This document shows positions 10,119 through 20,200 of a DNA stretch of 64,000 bases, one piece after another. The stretch is taken from positions 2,480,001 through 2,544,000 of the forward strand of contig NZ_CP013909.1 in NCBI RefSeq assembly GCF_001507645.1, in the 5' to 3' direction. The position numbers were made by a program, and so were the translations under genes. The first letter of the stretch is position 1. Each line of letters begins with the position of its first letter. The notes beneath the pieces were generated by a model, which was not told the origin of the DNA, did no database searches, and saw only the letters and a list, made by a program, of their open reading frames with translations. This DNA comes from Hymenobacter sedentarius. GTDB lineage: Bacteria > Bacteroidota > Bacteroidia > Cytophagales > Hymenobacteraceae.

Positions 10119-11540
10119 TTAGTAACCGGTGTTCTGTTTCAAGAGCGGATTCAGCTGCACATCGCGGTCCGGAATCGGGAAAATAACGCGAGGGTCATTG
10201 TACTTAACCAGGGGCACGGTACCGTGTGCGGGAATGTCACGCTTATAACGCAGCAAATCATATAAACGGAAGCCTTCGAATGCCAACTCCAAGCGACGCT
10301 CTTCGAGGATGGCATCTATCAGCCCGGCCTGGGTGGCAACGGACGTAACGGGCACTGCAGTGGTTGAGCGAGTACGCACCTGATTCAGAAGCGTAATGGC
10401 TTCGACACTGGGCGTGGCGCTAGTTTGAGCCAACGCTTCGGCGCGGGTCAGCAGTATCTCAGGGTAGCGAATGACCGGTACCCAGTTGTCAACAGCGTAA
10501 AATTTGGCTGTAAACGTGTTGGCGCCCCTAACGTCGAGCAACGTGGTCCGGCGCTTGTCGGTAGCGGACAGCGGACCCGTGCTGGCTACATAAGGCGTTA
10601 CCGTAATGTCGGCCCGGCGGTCAGGACCGTAGTGCTGGCCAATGGCGTTGTTCGTGTTGGGGTTGTCGGTTGAGTTAAACGCAACCGAGAATATGGACTC
10701 CTTAGTAGTGAAAGTGTAAAAGGCGTCGCGGGGGCTGGGGTTAAGCGCATACTGGTTGCCGGTAATAACCTGGCCAGCAAAATCGGCTGCCTTAACGTAA
10801 TCTCCCTTATACAGGTACACCCGGGCTAGCAGAGCGCGGCCGGCTTCTTTGGTTGCCCGGCCCACGTTTTGGATGCTGCGGGCTGGTGTTACTGCCGGTA
10901 GGTCGGCAATTGCCTCCGTCAAATCCTTCTCCATCTGGGCGTAAACTTCCCCTACTGAGGCACGGGGCAAACGCTGGCTCACATCGAACGCATCAGCAGC
11001 CGATGCAGGCGCCGTCAACTGCAACACGATTCCCGGGTGGGAAGCATTAGCCGTGAAGTTATACGGCTGCGCAAAGAGGTTCACCAGGTGCCACATGGTG
11101 AGGGCGCGGATAAACTTGCACTCAGCAATGTATTGCTTTTCCAGAGCAGGGGAAACCTTGCCGCTGTTGAGGGCAATATTCTGTAGAAAGGAGTTTGCTC
11201 CGAAGATAGTGCGATAGCCGCCCTGCCAAGCGGTTTGGGCAAATCCGTCTGTAGAGAGCATTTGGAAGCGGCCCACGTTGCCAAAGTAGCTGGGTACGTC
11301 GGTATCACCGCTACGGATATCGGAATAGATAAGCGCGCGGCCACCCAGAAACTCTGCGTTTTGCAGGTCGTTGTACACGCCCAGAATGGACTTGTTGATG
11401 CGGTCGGCCGTGGCAAAGGCATCATCAACCGTGAAGTTAGCCGGTGGGTCCTGGTTGAGAACTTCGCAGGCAGGGAGACCGGTCAGCAGTGCAGCTGACA
11501 GAAGCATCGAAGCTACGGTGCGAGATTGAAACAGATTCAT
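10119..11540 (-). CDS. RagB/SusD-family outer-membrane lipoprotein (pair 1)
   Basis: A protein of 473 aa with a lipoprotein signal ending LLTGLPAC (lipidated Cys25). The TPR-like SusD fold is indicated by YIAECKFIRALTMWHLVNLF and the C-terminal FEGFRLYDLLRYKRD followed by IFPIPDRDVQLNPLLKQN, the usual RagB/SusD ending. It caps the partner barrel and binds substrate at the cell surface. It lies 12 bp downstream of its SusC partner on the same strand. Substrate unknown, as no enzyme gene accompanies it. Confidence 0.93.
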   Translation of the reverse strand: MNLFQSRTVASMLLSAALLTGLPACEVLNQDPPANFTVDDAFATADRINKSILGVYNDLQNAEFLGGRALIYSDIRSGDTDVPSYFGNVGRFQMLSTDGFAQTAWQGGYRTIFGANSFLQNIALNSGKVSPALEKQYIAECKFIRALTMWHLVNLFAQPYNFTANASHPGIVLQLTAPASAADAFDVSQRLPRASVGEVYAQMEKDLTEAIADLPAVTPARSIQNVGRATKEAGRALLARVYLYKGDYVKAADFAGQVITGNQYALNPSPRDAFYTFTTKESIFSVAFNSTDNPNTNNAIGQHYGPDRRADITVTPYVASTGPLSATDKRRTTLLDVRGANTFTAKFYAVDNWVPVIRYPEILLTRAEALAQTSATPSVEAITLLNQVRTRSTTAVPVTSVATQAGLIDAILEERRLELAFEGFRLYDLLRYKRDIPAHGTVPLVKYNDPRVIFPIPDRDVQLNPLLKQNTGY

Positions 11541-11552
11541 ATACTAGTAAGA

Positions 11553-14500
11553 TTAGAAGCTAACGTTGAGACCAAGCGTGTAGCTGCGGGTTTGGGGTAC
11601 CGAACGGTTGTCGATGCCGTAACCAACGTTTGTATTGTTGCGGTTGGAATTCACCTCGGGGTCGGTGCCTTTGTATTTGGTAAACACCAAGGCATTCTGC
11701 ACCTGAGCGTAGACACGCAGGTTGCTTACACCGATAACGTTGTTGATGCCCTTGGGCAGGTTGTAGCCCAGGCTAACCTGACGCAAGCGCAGGAAACGGC
11801 CGTCTTCCAACCACCGGGTCGAACTTTGCTGTGCCGTGTTGTCGGCCAGGTACAAGCGGGGAACGTCCGTCTGCTGACCAGGAGTAGTCCAGCGGTCCTT
11901 AATTTCTTCGATGTTGTTGTTGTATAGGTTGGTCAGCAGGCCCTGGCGGGTGGCGTTGAAAATCTTGTTGCCACCGCTGTACTGCAGGAATACGCCAAGG
12001 TCGAGGCCTTTGAAGCTGAAGGTGTTATCAAAGCCACCGTAGTAGGTGGGGTAGCCGGTTTCCTTCAGGTAAACTGCATCACTCTGGGTGATGGGAGTCG
12101 TGGGCTCGCCGGTGGCGGTCAGGTAGGTGCCCGTTACCGGGTTGTACTGCTTGATGTTGCCATCCTTATCGAGGAACTGGCCGTTGCCGTTGGCAGGGTT
12201 TACGCCAGCCCAACGGATGAGCTTGTACACACCCAGGGCGCTGCCGATGCTGGCACGCTGCACGCCGCTCTGAATATCGGCCGGGTCGTTTAGGGCAGTA
12301 ACCTGGTTTTTCAGGATGGACGTATTGAACGATGAAGTCCAGCGGAAGCCGTTTTCAGCCTGAACATTGATGGTGTTGATAGTGAGTTCAACGCCACGGT
12401 TGTACATCGAGCCAACGTTGCGGAAAATTGAGCCGCCGGGTACGCCCAACTGAAAGGGCAGGGGAGCATTCAGGAGCAAGCCGCTGATGTCGTTATTGAA
12501 GAAGTCGAACGACATGTTGATGCGGTCGCCCAAGAAACCGGCGTCCAAACCAACATCCAGCTTCTTCGAGGTCTCCCACTTCAGGTCGGGGTTACCAATT
12601 TGAACTATCGACAGGCCGTTCAGGTCAGCGTACTGACCGCCGCCGCCCAGAGTGCGCGAGGCGTACGAACCAATGCCGTTGGAGTTGCCTACCAAACCGT
12701 AGCTACCGCGCAGCTTGAGGTTCGACAAGAACTTCACGTTCTCCATGAAGCTCTCGCCGTTGATACGCCAGCCAGCCGAAATCGCCGGAAAGTAACCACG
12801 TTGGTTGTTTGCACCGAAGCGGGAGTCTTCGTCGGCGCGCTGCGAAAGCTGCAGGTAGTACCGGTCGCCGTAGTTATAGGCCACGCGCCCGAATACAGAG
12901 CGGAAGCCGTTGCCAAACTTGGTGCCACCGCTGAATGGGGTACCCGACTGGAGACCATCGAGGATGGCGTTGAATTTAGGGTCAGCGGTGTTTTGGGCAC
13001 CGGCATATACCTGCATTTCCTGCGTTTCCTGGTATTCCAAACCAACTGTAGCACTCACGTTGTGCTTCTCGGCAAACGTCTTGTCATAGTTGGCGTAGTT
13101 CTGCCAGTTGGTTTGGGTACGGTCAAGGCGGTTGTCCTGAATCAGGCCCGAGTACGCGCGGCCCAGGCCGGAAAGGCGAATGTCGCTGTACTGGTCTTCG
13201 AAGTTGTCCAGGTAGTCAACGCCGTATTTAGAAGTCAGGCGCAGGCCCGTGATGGGCTGGATTTCGATGTAGCCATTGGCCAGCAGACGCCGTGAGGTGT
13301 TGGCGTTGCGGTTCAACTCAAGAACGGCCAAAGGGTGGCTTACCGCGTTGGCGATATAGGAAGTGGTGGTGGTGTTGTTCCCCTGGCCCAGGTTACCGGC
13401 AGCGTTCAGGTAGTAAGTGCCATCGGCACCATACACCGGAAGGTTAGGCGCAGCATTGTAGCCCGAAATGGTAGCACCTGCTAGGTAACCATCGGTCAAA
13501 ACGCCGTTGTTCTGCGATTGAGCATAGTTGGCGCCTAGGCCGGCTTTCAGCCATTTCTTGGGCGTTATGTCCAGGTTAAGACGCACCGAACCACGACGCA
13601 GGCGGTTGGTTCTGATAACCCCGTTCTGGTCGGAATAATCTCCCGAGCCATAGTAGCTGGCTTTATCGTTGCCGCCCTGCAGGGCAACCTGGTAGTTTTG
13701 GGAAACACCCTTCCGGTAAATTTGCTTTAGCCAGTCAGTGCGGTCGGGAGAGCCATCACCGTTCACGTCCACATCCTTTGCAATAATTGCATTTGGAGAA
13801 GTAGCGCCGAAGCGGTTGGCTGCCTTTTCGTTCTGAATGGCGATAAAGTCCTCTGCGTTCAGCAACTTTGGCAGGCGCGTTACCTCGTTCAGGCCCACAT
13901 AACTATTGAAGCTGATGCGGTTCTGGCCAGACTTGCCACGCTTTGTGGTGATGATGATAACGCCGTTGGCTGCACGCGAGCCATAAATTGCGGACGCCGA
14001 GGCATCTTTAAGTACGTCCACCGACTCAATGTCATTGGGGTTGATATCGGCCAGAGGGTTGTAGCGGGTACCGTTGCCACCGTTGAAGACGTTGGCGTTG
14101 TCACGGGTGCTAACTGGAACGCCGTCGATAACATAGAGGGGGTTCGAGTTGCCGCTGATAGAGTTTGAACCGCGAATGCGCACCGTCACGGCATCACCTA
14201 GAGCACCGCCGGTGTTGGTAACCTGCACGCCGGCTGCGCGGCCCGTCAGGGCCTGATCGAAACTCTGAACCGGCTGGTTCAAAAATTTCTCAGCCTTAAC
14301 CGTGGTCACTGAACCCGTGATGTCCTTCACGTCCTGCGACCCACCGTAGCCGGTCACCACTACTTCGGTGAGCTGCTTGGTGTCGGTGGCCAGGGACACG
14401 GTAAACTGTGAATCGGAGCCGATGGCCCGCTCCTGGGTGGTCATGCCCACGGAGCTAAACACTAGAGTGCCGCCTGTTTCAGGCACCGTCAAATTAAAGC

Positions 14501-14678
14501 TGCCATCAGCATTGGTCGATACGCCATTAGTAGTGCCCTTAAGCAGCACGGTCACACCAGGAAGGCCGGTGCCGGTTGCTTGGTCGGTTATCCTGCCTGA
14601 AATGGAGCGGGTTTGCGCCATCGCTCCTTGCAGAAGAGTAAACATGAGTACAAGACTCATGAGTATGATTTTTTTCAT
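11553..14678 (-). CDS. SusC/RagA-family TonB-linked outer-membrane protein (pair 1)
   Basis: A protein of 1041 aa from ATG 14678 (MKKIILMSLV); the frame also opens at a TTG at 14684, which I rejected. It has a signal peptide to about residue 21, a carboxypeptidase-regulatory-like domain (ISGRITDQATGTGLPGVTV), then the TonB-box region EVVVTGYGG. The plug follows with VRIRGSNSISGNSNPLYVIDG and VLKDASASAIYGSRAANGV, and then the 22-strand barrel ending in Phe (LGLNVSF). It imports a SusD-captured oligomer using TonB energy. Confidence 0.95.
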   Translation of the reverse strand: MKKIILMSLVLMFTLLQGAMAQTRSISGRITDQATGTGLPGVTVLLKGTTNGVSTNADGSFNLTVPETGGTLVFSSVGMTTQERAIGSDSQFTVSLATDTKQLTEVVVTGYGGSQDVKDITGSVTTVKAEKFLNQPVQSFDQALTGRAAGVQVTNTGGALGDAVTVRIRGSNSISGNSNPLYVIDGVPVSTRDNANVFNGGNGTRYNPLADINPNDIESVDVLKDASASAIYGSRAANGVIIITTKRGKSGQNRISFNSYVGLNEVTRLPKLLNAEDFIAIQNEKAANRFGATSPNAIIAKDVDVNGDGSPDRTDWLKQIYRKGVSQNYQVALQGGNDKASYYGSGDYSDQNGVIRTNRLRRGSVRLNLDITPKKWLKAGLGANYAQSQNNGVLTDGYLAGATISGYNAAPNLPVYGADGTYYLNAAGNLGQGNNTTTTSYIANAVSHPLAVLELNRNANTSRRLLANGYIEIQPITGLRLTSKYGVDYLDNFEDQYSDIRLSGLGRAYSGLIQDNRLDRTQTNWQNYANYDKTFAEKHNVSATVGLEYQETQEMQVYAGAQNTADPKFNAILDGLQSGTPFSGGTKFGNGFRSVFGRVAYNYGDRYYLQLSQRADEDSRFGANNQRGYFPAISAGWRINGESFMENVKFLSNLKLRGSYGLVGNSNGIGSYASRTLGGGGQYADLNGLSIVQIGNPDLKWETSKKLDVGLDAGFLGDRINMSFDFFNNDISGLLLNAPLPFQLGVPGGSIFRNVGSMYNRGVELTINTINVQAENGFRWTSSFNTSILKNQVTALNDPADIQSGVQRASIGSALGVYKLIRWAGVNPANGNGQFLDKDGNIKQYNPVTGTYLTATGEPTTPITQSDAVYLKETGYPTYYGGFDNTFSFKGLDLGVFLQYSGGNKIFNATRQGLLTNLYNNNIEEIKDRWTTPGQQTDVPRLYLADNTAQQSSTRWLEDGRFLRLRQVSLGYNLPKGINNVIGVSNLRVYAQVQNALVFTKYKGTDPEVNSNRNNTNVGYGIDNRSVPQTRSYTLGLNVSF

Positions 14679-14725
14679 GAACAAAAAATGTAGGTAAAGT
14701 GAGAATTTGGGAAGCTTTGTATTGT

Positions 14726-14733
14726 CAAAAATA
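14726..14733 (-). promoter_or_regulatory. candidate -7 box upstream of susC1
   Basis: Minus-strand TATTTTTG matches TAnnTTTG exactly and lies 48-55 bp before the susC1 ATG. A clear -33 TTTG is not present at the expected distance, so this is tentative. Confidence 0.35.
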
Positions 14734-15252
14734 CGCTACGAATGTCATACCAGAGGAAAAAAAACATCAGTCCTTCATAAAAATTTCAGATTTCGTAACG
14801 AATTGATATACTTAATTAAGTTCTGTCAAAAAGAGCGTAATTAACTGTCAGTGAGAGCTTTTTATTCGATACAGGCTAATTGGCTGCGGATATCTTGTTG
14901 TTTTTCAGGGGTGAAATAATGCTGTATTAAGTAGTGGAAGTATGCAGTAAGCCATTGAAAAAAAGCCCCAACCGTAGCGGTTGGGGCTTTTTTGTACCTT
15001 ACTAAGGAGTCGGTTTTTTGACCGGATTCTGAACAAACGGACTAGTGTTGAGGCTAAATCTGTAGCAAGCGCAGAGGGAATTAAGAGAGCAGCTCGGAAT
15101 CGGAAACTTGAGCTGTTTGCCTGTCGGCGAGCCCAACCCTTAACCGGCCAGCAGGCGCGCCTCCCCAATATCTCCCATAATCTTAGCCAGCAGCCTACCG
15201 CGTACTGCTAAGGCCGCGCTTTCTAGGTGGTGATTGAGTTAGACTGAGCGGC
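14734..15252. other. intergenic stretch with no gene
   Basis: About 520 bp between susC1 and the lipoprotein remnant. The left half is AT-rich leader or promoter sequence for susC1. The only structured element is the hairpin at 14959-14993. The open frames crossing the right half have no recognisable protein features and I do not regard them as genes. Confidence 0.6.
14959..14993. terminator. bidirectional hairpin terminator
   Basis: Arms of 16 bp (AAAAAAGCCCCAACCG and complement) around a 3-nt loop, with A and T runs on both sides. No intact gene ends beside it. It may be the old terminator of the minus-strand operon whose lipoprotein remnant ends at 15253. Confidence 0.85.
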
Positions 15253-15660
15253 TTACAGCACCGTGAACTTGGCGTAAAGCGCGTAGGGCGGATTAATCTG
15301 GGTGCCGGAGATAACCTTGGCCGTGGCGCCGCCGGCCAGCTTCACGTCGGAGAGGGGCGTGAGAATCACCCGCGAGCCGTCCTCGAGCACGTATTCGAAG
15401 GTGAAGACGATGAGGTCCCCGGTGAGCACCTCGTTGGGGCTGGTGGGCGTGGCGCCTAGCAGGTTGCGCAGGCTGGGCAGCACCTCCCCGGTGGCAAAGA
15501 AAAGGCGCTGCAGGCTGCTCAGCGGCTCTTGGCTGTTGAGGAAAACCCGGGCCGGGAACGTGCTGTACGAACCCTGCAGCACGCGCGGCCCAATGTTGTT
15601 GGCGTGCACCACCAGGATGGAGTAGCCCGTGCAGCCGCCTGTAGATAGCGTACGAACACA
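15253..15660 (-). pseudogene. chimeric remnant: susD 3' fragment fused to the C-terminal part of the small lipoprotein
   Basis: On the minus strand the last ~113 codons (from NIGPRVLQGSYSTFPA) match the interior and end of the intact lipoprotein at 20812-21456; the final ~70 residues are identical. Upstream of NIG the sequence no longer matches that lipoprotein. It reads TGYSILVVHANN, which resembles TGYPILTVPDNNN of the SusD-like protein at 21499-23301. The junction falls in the shared stretch CCAATGTTG (plus strand, about 15590-15600). No signal peptide or plausible start remains. I read this as a deletion that removed a susD end, the intergenic gap and the lipoprotein 5' end. Confidence 0.8.
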
Positions 15661-15786
15661 ATTTCTCACATTTGAAAGCTTGCACTTAGGCCAAATGCCT
15701 CGTCGTCTTCAATAGCGCAGCTTATTAGCAAGACATAGGAAAAGAGCCAGGGTTTGTGGACGGATCAATGCAGATTTACGAACTAA

Positions 15787-15813
15787 AAAAGGCTGCCTGG
15801 AGGGCAGCCTTTT
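15787..15813. terminator. hairpin terminator after susD2
   Basis: Arms of 11 bp (AAAAGGCTGCC and complement) around a 5-nt loop. On the minus strand it is followed by a T run and lies 30 bp after the susD2 stop. Confidence 0.85.
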
Positions 15814-15842
15814 AAAATGGGAGCAGGTCGTTACTTGTCTAT

Positions 15843-17261
15843 TTAGCCATTCACGGGTGTTTTTACAAACAGTCCGGGAATGGGCTTGGGCACGTTAGGG
15901 TTGGTATCGATTTCACTTTGCGGGTATAGCAAGCGCTGGGGGATATCGGACGAAACACTGCTTTTCTTGGGGATGCCAATGAGGTTGTTGGTGCGGCGCA
16001 GGTCGTTGAAGGGTTCCAGCTGGCCCACCATGCCCAAGTATTTTTCGGTCAGAATTTCCTTGAGGAGGGCTTGACCCGAGGTCTGGCCGGCGGTGGTATT
16101 GAGCAAGCCACCCACTTCAAAGTCGGTGGCGGTATAGGCCGTAAACTTGGTGCCGGCCGCGGTGTAGGTAGCAGCGTCGTAGGCGCGCAGGGTATTGAGC
16201 GCCGTAAGGGCGCCCGCGGCGTCGCCCGTGCGGGCCAGGGCTTCAGCCAGAATGGCCTGCGTCTCGAAATAGGTGACGAGTGGGGCGGCGGCATTGACCT
16301 TAAAAGCGCCGTTCACCACGTTCAGGTCCACGGCATAGCCGTTGGGGGAGGAAGCCGGGGTGTTGATGAAGAAGTAATTGCGCCGGCCTAGCTCGTTGGT
16401 TTTGGCATTAGCCCGGCTCGTATACAGCTGGTAGGCGTAAGAACCCTGCGCCGGGTTGGCGGCGGGGCCTTCGGCCGATAGGTAGCCGACGCGGGAGTTC
16501 GTGGTGAAGTCGTAGTAGGGGTTGGCGTCCTTGCCGTTGGCGGTGGCGGCGTTATAGGGCATGAGCATGTCGCCGGCTTTGCTGGCGATGCCGAGCTTGG
16601 CTTCGGCCGCGGCCTGAGCGTAGTTTTTTACGTGCAGGTAGTAGCGGGCCTTCAGCGAGTGCGCCGCGGCCACCCAGCTGCTTACGGTGCCTTGGTAAAA
16701 GACGTCGCGGGTGCCGGGCGAAATGCCATTTTTGGGCAGGTTGGTAATGGCCTGGTCAAGCAGCGTCTGCACGGCGACGTACACCGAAGCCTGGGGGTCA
16801 AACTTGCCGGGGGCGTCCTTCAGCGCTTCGGAGTAGGGTACATCGCCCCACAGGTCGGTGATGCTGCCCACAATCTGGGCTTCTACTACCTGGCCTATGC
16901 CGAGCAAGCGGAGGTTGTTCACGGCCTGCGCCTTGCTTTGCACCAAGCGGGCCTGGGCCAGCGTGGTGGCGTAGGCATTGGCCCAGGCCGAGTTGAAGTC
17001 GCCGGCCCCGATGTTATACAGTTCGAAACCCTGGTACTGCCGGTCGGAGCCGGTGAAATAGTCGGACCAGATGCCGGTCAGGCGCGGCATTTCGCCGCTC
17101 ATAAACAAGCCTTCGCTGAGCTCGGCGGCCGTCAGCTGCTGGTCGGCGGGGGCGTCTTGGGGGGCATTGGGGTTGATATCGTAGCCGTTAACAAGCTTAT
17201 TGCAGCTGCCGAAGGTGAGGCCCAGGGCGCCCAACAGCAAGAAGTATTTGAGATTTTTCAT
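15843..17261 (-). CDS. SusD/RagB-like outer-membrane lipoprotein, SusD-like_2 group (pair 2)
   Basis: A protein of 472 aa with a lipoprotein signal ending TFGSC (Cys20). The characteristic segment ITDLWGDVPYSEALKD near residues 135-150 and the ending LLYPQSEIDTNPNVPKPI identify the SusD-like_2 branch. It should form the substrate lid of the SusC at 17280-20675, whose stop lies 18 bp upstream. It ends before a terminator, so the remnant at 15253-15660 is outside its present transcript. Confidence 0.92.
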   Translation of the reverse strand: MKNLKYFLLLGALGLTFGSCNKLVNGYDINPNAPQDAPADQQLTAAELSEGLFMSGEMPRLTGIWSDYFTGSDRQYQGFELYNIGAGDFNSAWANAYATTLAQARLVQSKAQAVNNLRLLGIGQVVEAQIVGSITDLWGDVPYSEALKDAPGKFDPQASVYVAVQTLLDQAITNLPKNGISPGTRDVFYQGTVSSWVAAAHSLKARYYLHVKNYAQAAAEAKLGIASKAGDMLMPYNAATANGKDANPYYDFTTNSRVGYLSAEGPAANPAQGSYAYQLYTSRANAKTNELGRRNYFFINTPASSPNGYAVDLNVVNGAFKVNAAAPLVTYFETQAILAEALARTGDAAGALTALNTLRAYDAATYTAAGTKFTAYTATDFEVGGLLNTTAGQTSGQALLKEILTEKYLGMVGQLEPFNDLRRTNNLIGIPKKSSVSSDIPQRLLYPQSEIDTNPNVPKPIPGLFVKTPVNG

Positions 17262-17279
17262 GTTAAGGTTCTCCGAAAA

Positions 17280-20200
17280 TTAGTAGGTGAACTTAATGGA
17301 GAAGATGACGGAGCGGGTGCTCGGGTTGTTGAAGTAATCAATCCCGCGGCCATTGCTCACGCCTGTTAGGTTGGTTTCGGGGTCTACGCCGGTGTAGTTG
17401 GTCCACAGGTAGAGGTTGCGGCCGGTCACGGCCAGGTCGATGGCACTGAGCTTGGTGGCCGTGCGCAGCCAGCTTTGGGTGAGGCTGTAGTTGAGGGTCA
17501 CTTCGCGCAGGCGGGTGTAGTTCACATGCTCGACAAACGGAGCGCCCGGGCCGCCGGAGAAGCCGTTGCCCAAGCCGTTGCGATACCATTGCTCGTCGAG
17601 GGCCACGTCGCCGGAGCCAAAATTCTGCACTTTGCCCCGGAAGGTATAGGAGCCGTCCGCGTTCGGCTTGTAAGCCGAAGCCAGGGTTTGGCCGGTGTAG
17701 AGCTTCAGGCTGGCGGCTTGCGCGCCCGAAACGGTGATTTCTTCGCCGAGCTCGCCAGCGGTGCCGAAGAAGTACAGGGCGCCTTTGGTGCCGTTCCAGA
17801 TATCCGTGCCGTGCACGTGGTCAATCAGCACGTTAAGCGAAAGGCCCCGGTAGCTGAACGTATTGTTTAGGCCGCCGCGCCACTGGGGGTTGGGGTTGCC
17901 AATCACCCGCGCGGTGCCGTTGTCGGCCAACTGCGGAAAGCCGTTGGCGTCGGTGTTATAGGTACCATTGTCTCTAATGTCGAAAGAGTTGCCCCACAAA
18001 GCCCCCAGCGCGTAGTCCTTCACGGCCCGCGACGAGACGCTGCCGCTGAAGCCCGTCAGGCCGATGGACGTTGCGCCGGCCAGCTCGGTCACCTTGTTGC
18101 GGTTGAGCGAGAAGTTGGGCGCCACGTTCCAGGTGAACTTATCGGTTTTTACCACGTCCCCGTCCATGCTGATTTCCAGGCCCCGGTTGGTGATGGTGGC
18201 CGCGTTGGCGTTGGTGTTGGTGTAGCCGGTAGTAGCGGCAACAGGCACCGGTAGAATGACGTCGACTGTTTTGTTGGTGTAGCCGGTCAGGGTCAGGCCG
18301 ATGCGATTTTGCAGGAAGCGCAGGTCCAGGCCGCCTTCAAGCTCCGTTTTGCGCTCGGGCCGGATAAGGGGGTTGCCCTTGCTGGTGGAGCGCACGAAGC
18401 CGCCGCCGTAGTTGGATGCATCCAGAGTCGTGCCATAGCCTTCGCCCAGCACGCTGCCGTTGGCCGGCGTGTAGTAGGTGCGCGTGAGGTAGGGGGTGGG
18501 CTGCACGCCCACTACGCCGTAGGAAGCCCGGAGCTTGCCGAAGCTTAATACCCGGTTTTCGGCCAGAATGGGCAGCTTGGTGAACTGCCAAGCCAGCGAG
18601 CCGGCGGAGTACACAAACGTGCTCTTGGCCTCGGGGCCGAAGGTGGAAGCCTGCTCGCCGCGAACCGTGCCGGTAAGAAAAAGCTGATTAAACAAGCCCA
18701 AATCGACCTGGCTATAGATGGCGGCCGTGCGCTGCTCCACGGTAGCGTTGTAGGGGCTGCGGTTGGTAGAAGGGGTATTGTTGAGCTGTGGTGGCGAAAA
18801 GGGGTTGATGAAGCCAGTGGCCGTGGTACCAAGCTGACTGCTGCGCCGGGCATTTAGGTTGTACCCCACGAGGCCCGTCAGGGTCACGTTCTCGCCAAGG
18901 TTGGTGTGCGCCCGCGCAATAAGGTCGTTGTTGACCTGCGTTTCCTGGATGACTTCTTCGGTCAGGCTGCCGGTCGACGAGGTCGCCGCCCCAACCGGGA
19001 AGTACGCATAGCGGTTGTCGGTATAAGTGTCTACCCCGGACCGGTTCAGGATGTTCAGCCAAGGCGTCACGTCGTACGTCATTTCCAGCGCGCCAAGAAA
19101 GCGGTTGACGCGGCTTTCGTTTCGCACCCGGTCCAAGTTCCAGAGCGGGTTGTCATAGCCGGAATTGGTAATGCCGTTGGGGTTGGCCGCACTCACCACG
19201 GCCCGGCCCAGCTTGTTGCGGTACGAGAGCTGACGGTCGAGAAAGATGTTGCCCGCGGGGTCGGTGTAGTCGCCAATGTAGCGGCTGTTGTCGTAGTCGG
19301 GTGAGGTACGCAGGCCCCCCAGGTAGATGCCGCTTACGTTGGAGCCCTGCTGCGCCCGGTTCGAGCGGGTGCGGATGTAGGAGCTATTCACCGACACGCG
19401 GAATTTGTCCGACAGCTGGCGGTCCACGTTGATGCGGGCCGTGGTGCGGTCGTTGTCGCTGTGGTTAAGGGCAATGCCTTTCTGGTAGGTGTTGCCCAGG
19501 CTCACGTAAAAGTTGCTGCGCGTGTCGCCGCCGCTCACGGTAGCAATGTTGTCCCAGGTGTAGCCGGTGGTGAACGGGGCCCGGGCCTGGTCGTAGGTAG
19601 TTTGGCTGTTTTTTCCGCCGTGCGGGTTAGCGGCTGTGCCGTTGGCGATGTTGTAGACGCGGGTGCCGTCCGGCAGGGTGGCATATCCCAGGTAGCCTGT
19701 AGCCGTCGGGTCGGTGATGTAAGTGTCGGCGCCGCCCTTGCGGTCGGCAATCCGGTCGCCCCACGAGGCCGATGTGGTGTTGTTGTACAACCCGCCGCCG
19801 CCCTGGCCGAACTTGGTTTGCAGGGGGGGCACACGGTTAATCTGGTCGACGCCGTACGAGGAGCGGTAGCTGACGTTCAGCTTGCCGTTGGCGCTGGCGC
19901 CTTTTTTGGTCGTAATCACAATAACGCCGTTGGCGGCACGGGTGCCCCACACGGCGCTGGCCGCGGCCCCCTTCAGCACTTCCATCGTGGCAATGTCGTC
20001 GGGGTTAATGTCGTTTAGGCGCGAGGCCTGCACCACGCCGTTCACTTGGTTGGAACCGGCACCGCCGTTGCTGGACAAAATGCCGTCGTCGCCCACCGAC
20101 GAGTTATAAATCGGAATACCGTCCACCACAATTAGGGGCTGCAGGTTGCCGGTGATGGTGCTGGCCCCGCGAATCTGGATGTTGGCGCTGGCACCAGGGT

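Noticed and set aside
14981..15211. 76-codon frame starting in a terminator
   Set aside because: It begins inside the T run of the hairpin at 14959-14993 and has no protein-like features.
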